Shown here: one piece after another, positions 7,085-13,010 of the stretch | How the letters are laid out: the number at the start of each line of letters is the position of its first letter | How positions within the stretch are numbered: position 1 is the stretch's first letter | Source: Gammaproteobacteria bacterium | GTDB taxonomy: Bacteria; Pseudomonadota; Gammaproteobacteria; BMS3Bbin11 | Length of the DNA: 15,703 nt | Reading direction: 5' to 3' | Assembly (NCBI GenBank): GCA_030617565.1 | Contig: JAUWVE010000013.1 | Location: 1-15,703 of the forward strand | The notes under the pieces: generated by a model | Told to the model about the DNA's origin: nothing | Database searches by the model: none | Seen by the model: only the letters and a program-made list of their open reading frames with translations | Program-made: the position numbers and the translations under genes

Positions 7085-7118
7085 AGGTGAAAGGTGAAAG
7101 GTGATAGGTGAAAGGTGA
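7084..7118 (+). repeat. Heptanucleotide tandem array (AAGGTGA), five units, spanning the ispD start
   Basis: Five consecutive units at 7084, 7091, 7098, 7105 and 7112; four are exactly AAGGTGA and the fourth is TAGGTGA. The unit resembles the 3' half of an extended Shine-Dalgarno sequence (GGTGAT). The GTG start codon of ispD (7108) lies within the fourth unit, so the array provides both the start codon and the ribosome-binding context. Confidence 0.85.
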
Positions 7119-7809
7119 AAAATTCTGGGCGGTAGTTCCCGCTGCGGGAGTAGGGCGCCGAATGGGGGCTGATATTCCGAAACAGTATCTGAAGCTGGCG
7201 GGAGAAACCATACTGCTGCAGACGATGAAGAGGCTGGCCAGTTGTCCGGGGGTATCCGGTCTGTTTCTCGGGGTATCCGCGGGTGACCCGTACTGGCAGG
7301 AGATGTCTTATTCAGCCCCCTGGCTAAAATCAGTCTGTGATGGTGGCAGTGAACGTGCCGATACCGTCAGCCGAATACTTGATGATATGTCAGACACGGT
7401 TCAGCAACGTGACTGGGTGCTGGTGCATGATGCAGTTAGACCCTGTGTTAGCCATAAAGATATCCAGCTGCTAATGAAGCTTGCAGCCCGGCAGGATGGT
7501 GGACTGCTGGGCGAGCCGATTAACGATACGGTTAAACTTGCCGACAGTGCAGACAGAGTTAGGAAAACTATCCCTCGGGAGGGCCTGTGGCGAGCTCAAA
7601 CACCGCAGATGTTCCGTTTTGGAGAATTACGGCAGGCGCTGCTTAATGCAAAAAGTAATGGCCTGGTAGTGACTGATGAGGCGTCCGCGATGGAATATGC
7701 AGGTTCTCATCCACTGATGGTAGCGGGCAGTCCCGAGAATATAAAAATTACCGTACCGGGTGATTTACAGTTGGCCGAGGTGTTTTATCAGAATCAGGAG
7801 TTGACATGA
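7108..7809 (+). CDS. ispD: 2-C-methyl-D-erythritol 4-phosphate cytidylyltransferase
   Basis: Third enzyme of the MEP isoprenoid pathway; joins MEP and CTP to CDP-ME in the cytoplasm. The 233-residue product shows the nucleotide-binding loop PAAGVGRRMG at 11-20, VHDAVRP at 106-112, WRAQTPQMF at 161-169, VTDEASAMEY at 188-197 and GSPENIKITVPGDL at 207-220. The start must be GTG 7108: the only other upstream in-frame GTG (7087) runs into TGA at 7102, and the next in-frame ATG lies inside the essential loop. The start lies inside the 7-bp repeat array. In many gammaproteobacteria ftsB precedes ispD; here mfd lies divergently upstream and no ftsB is seen. The stop overlaps ispF by ATGA, implying coupled translation. 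Confidence 0.95.
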   Translation: MKGEKFWAVVPAAGVGRRMGADIPKQYLKLAGETILLQTMKRLASCPGVSGLFLGVSAGDPYWQEMSYSAPWLKSVCDGGSERADTVSRILDDMSDTVQQRDWVLVHDAVRPCVSHKDIQLLMKLAARQDGGLLGEPINDTVKLADSADRVRKTIPREGLWRAQTPQMFRFGELRQALLNAKSNGLVVTDEASAMEYAGSHPLMVAGSPENIKITVPGDLQLAEVFYQNQELT

Positions 7810-8288
7810 TAAGAATAGGGCAGGGTTATGATGTACATAAACTGGTTGAAGACCTGCCATTAGTGCTGGGCGGGGTGTCTATTGAGTATGAAAAAGGACT
7901 GGCCGGTCACTCTGATGCGGATGTGGTAATACATAGTCTTTGCGATGCGCTTATTGGTGCTGCCGGGAAAGGAGATATAGGCCGGCATTTTCCAGATACC
8001 GACAGCAGCTATCACAACATTGATAGCCGGATCCTGTTGCGTAACGTGGTTTCCATGCTGGAGAAAGATGACTGGAAGATTGTTAATGCTGATCTGACTA
8101 TTATCGCCCAGGCACCAAAAATGGCCCCGCATGTTCCGGAAATGTGTAGATTACTAGCGACTGACATGAAAATTGATGAGAATCAGCTGAACATCAAGGC
8201 AACAACAACTGAAACTCTTGGCTTCTGTGGCAGGGGGGAAGGTATTGCTGCTCTGGCTGTGGTACTGATTGAAGCTAGCGTAATGTAA
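7806..8288 (+). CDS. ispF: 2-C-methyl-D-erythritol 2,4-cyclodiphosphate synthase
   Basis: Fifth enzyme of the MEP pathway; cyclises CDP-ME 2-phosphate with release of CMP. At 160 residues it has normal length. Metal ligands D9 and H11 (GYDVHKL) and H43 (ADVVIHSLCDALIGA) are present, along with the flexible-loop motif KGDIGRHFPDTD at 55-66 and the C-terminal NIKATTTETLGFCGRGEGIAA at 129-149. It begins within the last codons of ispD (4-base overlap), the usual arrangement of this pair; the two proteins are active-site neighbours in the pathway around IspE, which is not in this window. A 160-bp gap with its own promoter separates it from the next gene, so the operon probably ends here. Confidence 0.97.
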   Translation: MIRIGQGYDVHKLVEDLPLVLGGVSIEYEKGLAGHSDADVVIHSLCDALIGAAGKGDIGRHFPDTDSSYHNIDSRILLRNVVSMLEKDDWKIVNADLTIIAQAPKMAPHVPEMCRLLATDMKIDENQLNIKATTTETLGFCGRGEGIAALAVVLIEASVM

Positions 8289-8349
8289 CGAGTTAGGGAG
8301 AATAAATAGCACAAATGGTGCGAGATGTTACAATCACCCAGGCTTTGAT

Positions 8350-8378
8350 TTGACAATGCGCCGATCAGGTCATATCTT
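8350..8378 (+). promoter_or_regulatory. Sigma70-type promoter for the PilZ-like protein gene
   Basis: TTGACA (8350-8355, perfect -35) is followed after exactly 17 bases by TATCTT (8373-8378, four of six of the -10 consensus). Transcription would start near 8385, giving a leader of about 64 AT-rich bases before the ATG at 8449. AAAGG at 8437-8441 with seven bases of spacing serves as ribosome-binding site. The rest of 8289-8448 shows no other clear feature. Confidence 0.6.
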
Positions 8379-8448
8379 TTAAGAAAAAATGTAATAAAAA
8401 CAAGTAGTAATATAATATTATAAACAAGTCACTTGAAAAGGTTCTCAC

Positions 8449-10155
8449 ATGGTAAGCAGGTTGACCCTGACAGATTGCGATTCGGTACCGGGTAAGGAAA
8501 AAATAAAGCCGCGCATGGCGGCTAATCTGATAAAAGATATGTCGGCAGCCGAGGTTGAACTGCCCGGATCGATACCAAAAGTCTCATTAATGATCCGTGC
8601 GATTACCTGCAGCAACACGAAAATAAAACACCGCCTGCTACTACTACGACAGTTACAGGAGCCGGTAACTAACATATTACAGGCGGTGCATGCCAGAAGA
8701 ATCGGAATAACACTTCCGAATGCCAATGAAGATGTTAAATTACTGGGCGCTGTTGACGGGCTGCTGCGTGATCTTATTTGCGGTTATAACGCCATTATCG
8801 AAGAAGCCAGGGGCTCAATAGGTTTTATGCGTGCTGCCAGTAAATCCCAGTTTTCTGAGGCCTGTTATGGCTCAATTTCATTTCAAACGCGACGTCTAAT
8901 ATTGTCCTACGAGTCATACCGGCCAGTCCGGAAAGGTATCTGGTCGCAGATTCATTTGGTGTACAGCATTGCCCGCGAATGTGAAAGTGAAACCTTTCCT
9001 GTGAAAATTGAGACTTCTGAGGGTACATTCCAGTCATCTATTGAGCACATTTACAAGCGTGCAATACTGATTGGTCGCAGCGATCCCTATCATTTTTCTT
9101 TTCGCGGTGTCACACGATTATTTGAGTCCCTTGAAGAGTGGCCGGAAATGGTCAGGCTGACTCATGAAGCTGTTGTTCCAAAGGATTACAGTATGTTTAT
9201 CATTGACCTGAACAGTGATTTTCCGGCTGCGCCCTATTTCCAGAATTCGGCTGAAGTTGCAGATGACCATTTTCTTATTCTTGATACCACGGAGTTAATG
9301 GAGCGTCTGAATAAGGAATTAAAATCAGTTATGCAAGGCATATCGGGTGGTTTGAAAGGGATTGACCAGGTGCAGGCCTTCGAGCGTATGGAAATCCTTC
9401 GTCATATCGTAGTCAGTTGGGGTATGCATCCTATTCGTAAGGCAGAGCGCGAAGATCTCAGCCAGGACTGCAAGATAGTTTTTGGGCTGACAAATATTTT
9501 CAGTATATTGCACCCCGACCTTGATGCTGATGAAGTGGATAATATTGATTTTGACTCAACTGCTGAAATACAGATGGTGCTGGGCGTCTTTCAGGAAAAA
9601 TTTGGTAAGAGCCTGGATAGTAATTCGTTTGTTTCCAGCTGGAAGATAGTCAATGAAAGCACTGGTGGTTATAGCCTTAATCATACCGACTCCAGTACAA
9701 GAGAACTGCGCGTTGGCGATATCCTGGCTTTGCGGAAAAGTGGCGAACGTAAATGGAATATCTGTATAGTCCGTTGGGCAATGGAAGGCAATAATGGTCA
9801 ACTGCAGGCGGGTGTTTTCAAAATAGGTACCAATGCTGAGCCCATTTCAATGAAACCACTGGAAACAGAAAAGGAATCTGTACGGCTGGAGTATACGGCT
9901 GCTCTGCATATCCCGGAAGCAAGCTCATTTTCAAATACAGATCTAATCGTTGCGCAGAAAACAGTTTATTCACCACACCGTTCATTGTATATGAGAAGAA
10001 GAGACAGGGATCATCTTGTCATTGCGACCAATCTTGTTGTTTCCAGTCGTTCAGTCGATGTCTTTTCTTATCGTTATGATTTAAAAGACCATCAACGCCC
10101 TATATCGCATCATGACACAAAACGCTTCCAGAACCTGGACGCGACGAACCTGTAG
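8449..10155 (+). CDS. Uncharacterised 568-residue protein with PilZ-like C-terminal segment
   Basis: No enzyme motif is recognised. Residues ~60-120 look helical (LLLLRQLQEPVTNILQAVHA ... GLLRDLICGYNAIIEEARG), and there is no signal peptide or clear membrane segment, so it should be cytoplasmic. Around 396-460 the pattern SWKIVNESTGGYSL ... LRVGDILALRKSGERKWNICIVRW ... LQAGVFKIG resembles a PilZ beta-barrel: N402-E-S-T-G-G matches the (D/N)xSxxG motif. The upstream RxxxR motif that grips c-di-GMP is not seen, so binding is doubtful. I recall similar long proteins in beta- and gammaproteobacteria labelled PilZ-domain or hypothetical. It has its own promoter, stands alone between ispF and a convergent Smr gene, and ends 14 bases from that gene. 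Function unknown; gene certain from length and ribosome-binding site. Confidence 0.85.
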   Translation: MVSRLTLTDCDSVPGKEKIKPRMAANLIKDMSAAEVELPGSIPKVSLMIRAITCSNTKIKHRLLLLRQLQEPVTNILQAVHARRIGITLPNANEDVKLLGAVDGLLRDLICGYNAIIEEARGSIGFMRAASKSQFSEACYGSISFQTRRLILSYESYRPVRKGIWSQIHLVYSIARECESETFPVKIETSEGTFQSSIEHIYKRAILIGRSDPYHFSFRGVTRLFESLEEWPEMVRLTHEAVVPKDYSMFIIDLNSDFPAAPYFQNSAEVADDHFLILDTTELMERLNKELKSVMQGISGGLKGIDQVQAFERMEILRHIVVSWGMHPIRKAEREDLSQDCKIVFGLTNIFSILHPDLDADEVDNIDFDSTAEIQMVLGVFQEKFGKSLDSNSFVSSWKIVNESTGGYSLNHTDSSTRELRVGDILALRKSGERKWNICIVRWAMEGNNGQLQAGVFKIGTNAEPISMKPLETEKESVRLEYTAALHIPEASSFSNTDLIVAQKTVYSPHRSLYMRRRDRDHLVIATNLVVSSRSVDVFSYRYDLKDHQRPISHHDTKRFQNLDATNL

Positions 10156-10169
10156 ATCCCCCCGGGTTT

Positions 10170-10703
10170 TTAACCAGAACCCTTTCGTAACAGAATATAA
10201 ACGGCACCCTTGCCACCATCTGCAGGTGTTGCTGAATGAAATGCCAGCACTGAATCGTGCTGCTGCAGCCAGTAATCTACACTTTGTTTTAACACTGGCA
10301 CACCACCCACTGAGCGATAACCCTGACCATGAATGATTAGTATGCAATATTGCCCGTGCTGCTGGCATTGATGAATAAACTGCATCATCGATTGATGTGC
10401 CTGCTCGATTGTCTGCCCATGCAAGTCGAGCACATTCTCAAACTGTATCTTTCCCTGTTTCAGCTGGCGCATCAGCCGGTTTTGAATACCGTTACCCTGA
10501 TAGCTAAGCACATCACCTGCTTCGATAGTCGAATTACCTGGCAGACGTAATGGTACTAAATCAAGTTCTGATTTTTCAGTAGCAGATTTTCTCACGAATG
10601 GCCTGGTTTTAGATTGCTCCGTGGCCTGCTTATTCTGTTGCAGAGGGGTAGCATCCGGGAAATGGCGGGACATGAAAGAAGGCGTGTCCCGCTTGTCAGA
10701 CAT
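10170..10703 (-). CDS. Smr-domain protein (SmrA/YdaL-like)
   Basis: A 177-residue protein with a C-terminal Smr (MutS2 C-terminal-like) domain, a fold with nicking nuclease or RNA-cleaving activity in several bacteria. The two signature motifs are LDLHG at 92-96 and HGQG at 125-128 (usually HGxG), followed by LQQHDSVLAFHSATPADGGKGAVYILL. The preceding segment VPLRLPGNSTIEAGDVLSYQGNGIQNRLMRQLKQGKI (50-86) is the short N-terminal extension typical of stand-alone YdaL/SmrA proteins; residues 1-45 are polar and probably disordered. It starts six bases after the trxB stop on the same strand, so the two form an operon. Substrate is not known. It converges on the PilZ-like gene. Confidence 0.9.
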   Translation of the reverse strand: MSDKRDTPSFMSRHFPDATPLQQNKQATEQSKTRPFVRKSATEKSELDLVPLRLPGNSTIEAGDVLSYQGNGIQNRLMRQLKQGKIQFENVLDLHGQTIEQAHQSMMQFIHQCQQHGQYCILIIHGQGYRSVGGVPVLKQSVDYWLQQHDSVLAFHSATPADGGKGAVYILLRKGSG

Positions 10704-10709
10704 GGCAGG

Positions 10710-11669
10710 TTAGATCTTTTTACTGCTGGCCAGAAAACGTTCAGCATCCAGTGCCGCCATACAACCAGTGCCGGCGGAGGTAACGGCCTGGCGATAGACA
10801 TGGTCCATCACATCACCTGCAGCAAACACCCCTGCAACGCTGGTTGAAGTCAGATTGCCGTCACAGCCACCATTAGTTTTAATATAACCGTTCTCCATCT
10901 CTAGCTGATCTTTGAATATACCGGTATTTGGCGCATGGCCGATAGCGATGAAGACACCATGCACATCGATATCCTTTGTAGACCCGTCTTTCGTACTTTT
11001 CAGGCGAACACCGGTGACTCCTGCTTCATCGCCCAGCACTTCATCAAGGACATAGCTCCAGGCAATATCCACGTTGCCATTGGCGGCTTTTTCCTTGATT
11101 TCATCTGCAAGAATGGCTTCAGCTCGCAGTTCATCGCGGCGGTGTACCAGGGTTACTTTTGATGCAATATTTGACAAATACAGAGCTTCTTCGACGGCGG
11201 TATTACCGCCGCCAATAACAGCCACCGGTTTGTTTTTGTAGAAAAAACCGTCACAGGTGGCACAGGCAGAAACCCCGCGACCCTTGAATGCTTCTTCTGA
11301 TGGCAGTCCCAGGTACATGGCAGAAGCACCAGTACAAATTATCAGAGAATCACAGGTATATTGTCCGCTATCACCTGCAAGCTGAAATGGCCGCTGAGAA
11401 AAATCGACACTGTTGATCTGATCAAACAGGATTTCAGTACCAAAGCGTTCGGCATGGCGCTTCATTCGTTCCATCAATTCAGGCCCCTGAACACCCTGGT
11501 CATCCCCGGGCCAGTTGTCAACCTCAGTCGTGGTGGTAAGTTGCCCCCCCTGTTCCAGTCCAGTGATTAGTACGGGCTTAAGGTTGGCGCGCGCAGCATA
11601 GACCGCAGCGGTATACCCAGCAGGTCCGGAACCCAGTATTAAAAGACGGCAGTGTCGGGCTTCTGACAT
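10710..11669 (-). CDS. trxB: Thioredoxin reductase (NADPH)
   Basis: Flavoenzyme that passes electrons from NADPH to thioredoxin in the cytoplasm. The 319-residue product has the FAD-binding GSGPAG at 13-18, the redox-active disulfide CATC (C136, C139), the NADPH-binding VIGGGNTAVEEALYLS at 151-166, and the C-terminal FAD block AAGDVMDHVYRQAVTSAGTGCMAALDAE. Length equals the low-molecular-weight bacterial enzyme. GGAGA about eight bases before the ATG gives a good ribosome-binding site. trxB near ftsK-lolA is a conserved gammaproteobacterial neighbourhood; here ald lies between trxB and ftsK. The Smr gene follows as second gene of the operon. Confidence 0.97.
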   Translation of the reverse strand: MSEARHCRLLILGSGPAGYTAAVYAARANLKPVLITGLEQGGQLTTTTEVDNWPGDDQGVQGPELMERMKRHAERFGTEILFDQINSVDFSQRPFQLAGDSGQYTCDSLIICTGASAMYLGLPSEEAFKGRGVSACATCDGFFYKNKPVAVIGGGNTAVEEALYLSNIASKVTLVHRRDELRAEAILADEIKEKAANGNVDIAWSYVLDEVLGDEAGVTGVRLKSTKDGSTKDIDVHGVFIAIGHAPNTGIFKDQLEMENGYIKTNGGCDGNLTSTSVAGVFAAGDVMDHVYRQAVTSAGTGCMAALDAERFLASSKKI

Positions 11670-11693
11670 ATTATTTCTCCAGTAATTATTTAA

Positions 11694-11715
11694 GGAATCC
11701 CTGATGGAATCCCTG
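11694..11715. repeat. Direct repeat GGAATCCCTG x2 upstream of trxB
   Basis: GGAATCCCTG occurs at 11694-11703 and 11706-11715, a 12-base spacing, 25 bases upstream of the trxB ATG (trxB reads on the minus strand). Its spacing of slightly more than one helical turn could suit a tandem regulator site, or it may simply be a small duplication. Confidence 0.4.
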
Positions 11716-11780
11716 TTTGGCAGGCGGTTCCTGTGGTTAGTGTGGTATGTTACGTCATCGAAAATTGAAGGGCAAAAGTT

Positions 11781-11941
11781 AGGGCACCTCGAATGATTCT
11801 GTCCATTCCAGACTGGAATTCAAAACCAGTCATATCGAGGCGCAGATTGTACTTAATAGCCTGCTATAGAGAAAATTTGGAACGAAGAGATGACTGGTTT
11901 TGGTTTCAAGATGTGTGTTTATGAATTATTCGAGGTACCCT
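11781..11941. mobile_element. MITE-like palindromic element, 161 bp, with nested inverted repeats
   Basis: The ends are inverted repeats: agggcacctcgaatgattc at 11781-11799 and its complement at 11923-11941, 17 of 19 bases paired. Inside, 11816-11836 and 11887-11907 form a second inverted repeat with 18 of 21 bases paired around AAAACCAGTCAT. No protein is encoded. It fills the part of the trxB-ald divergent gap next to ald. No matching target duplication is evident (TTAG left, CTCA right). It may be a deletion derivative of an IS whose transposase lies elsewhere; the family is not assigned. The remainder of the gap (11670-11780) holds only the short direct repeat. Confidence 0.65.
11932..11936 (+). 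promoter_or_regulatory. ald: Ribosome-binding site of ald inside the element's right end
   Basis: GAGGT lies nine bases before the ATG at 11946 and is part of the right inverted end of the palindromic element (11923-11941). No better site exists between the element and the start codon, so the element seems to supply translation initiation for ald. Confidence 0.6.
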
Positions 11942-11945
11942 CAAT

Positions 11946-13010
11946 ATGAAGATAGGAATTCCAGTCGAAATAAAACCGTTTGAGCTGCGAATAGCCTTAC
12001 TGCCAGCAGCGGTCGCTGAGCTGACAGCGCTCGGCCACGATGTTTTTCTGCAGACAGGTGCAGGTGTTGGTAGCGGTTATGATGACATGGCCTATATTGC
12101 TGCTGGTGCGAAGATTGTTAAAGACGCAGAGACTTTGTATGGCGAAGTAGAACTGATCGTAAAAGTAAAAGAGCCGATTGCTGAAGAGGCTGCATTTTTA
12201 CGAGCAGATCATTTACTGTTTTCATTTCTCCATCTGGCAGCAAATCCGGCCCTGGCTAAAAGTTTACAGAACATTGGCCTGACAGCGCTGGCCTTCGAAA
12301 CACTCATGGTTGACAATAACCTGCCCCTGTTGGCTCCTATGAGTGATGTGGCCGGCCGTGTTGCTGTGCAGACCGGCGCCACATTACTCTATGCCACGCA
12401 GGGAGGAGAGGGCTTACTTTTGGGTGGATTACCTGCTGCTGAGCGAGGGAATGTTGTTATTATAGGCGCTGGCAATGCTGGAGGTAATGCGGCAATTGTG
12501 GCTCAAAATCTCGGTGCGACAGTGACCGTATTTGATCGCAAGAGAGAAAAACAGGCCCGGATGCGCCAATTAGGTGAAAACGTAAGCGGTCTTTATCCTT
12601 ATCCTGACGCGGTTGCTGCTGCGATTGAACATGCCGACCTGGTTATTGGTGCTGTTCTTGTTCCTGGTGCGCGTGCGCCTCATGTGATTAGCCGGGACAT
12701 GGTTATTAGCATGAAGGCAGGCAGTGTCATTGTCGATATAGCCGTCGATCAGGGGGGGTGTGTCGAGACTACAAAAGCGACCGATTATTCTGCACCAACA
12801 TATATAGAGGAAGACGTGGTTCATTTTGCAGTCACCAATATACCGGCCGCTGTACCGCGTTCTGCTTCACAGGCCTTAAGTGCCGAACTGATGCCATATC
12901 TCAGGCTATTGCTTGAAGAGGGGGTGAAAGGGGAAACCCTTGCAACGGCGGTAAACGTAGAACAGGGCAGGATTGTTCATCCTGCTGTAGAGCTATCATT
13001 GAGAAACTGA
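11946..13010 (+). CDS. ald: Alanine dehydrogenase
   Basis: NAD-dependent interconversion of L-alanine and pyruvate plus ammonia; cytoplasmic. The 354-residue product is somewhat shorter than the usual ~370 but keeps the catalytic set at the family positions: R15, K75 (VKVKEP), H96 (SFLHLA) and D268 (VDQGGCVET). The Rossmann loop is VVIIGAGNAGGNAA (170-183), where better known Alds read GGGVVGTNAA, so this is a divergent branch. NIPAAVPRSASQAL at 298-311 is also typical. Its upstream region is a palindromic element that carries the ribosome-binding site. The TGA overlaps the ftsK ATG by one base (TGATG), so the two genes are translationally linked. Related NAD(P) transhydrogenase alpha subunits are less likely given length and motifs. 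Confidence 0.92.
   Translation: MKIGIPVEIKPFELRIALLPAAVAELTALGHDVFLQTGAGVGSGYDDMAYIAAGAKIVKDAETLYGEVELIVKVKEPIAEEAAFLRADHLLFSFLHLAANPALAKSLQNIGLTALAFETLMVDNNLPLLAPMSDVAGRVAVQTGATLLYATQGGEGLLLGGLPAAERGNVVIIGAGNAGGNAAIVAQNLGATVTVFDRKREKQARMRQLGENVSGLYPYPDAVAAAIEHADLVIGAVLVPGARAPHVISRDMVISMKAGSVIVDIAVDQGGCVETTKATDYSAPTYIEEDVVHFAVTNIPAAVPRSASQALSAELMPYLRLLLEEGVKGETLATAVNVEQGRIVHPAVELSLRN

Noticed and set aside
7087..7107. Earlier in-frame GTG for ispD at 7087
   Set aside because: It runs into an in-frame TGA at 7102-7104 within the array.
8300..8325. Small hairpin GCAC/GTGC downstream of ispF
   Set aside because: Only four base pairs with no T-run, too weak to call a terminator.
10156..10169. 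Terminator between the convergent PilZ-like and Smr genes
   Set aside because: Only 14 bases with a C-run and a T-run but no adequate stem.
11842..11870. Promoter for ald inside the palindromic element (TATAGA near 11865)
   Set aside because: No -35 with acceptable spacing; TTGTAC at 11847 is only 12 bases away.
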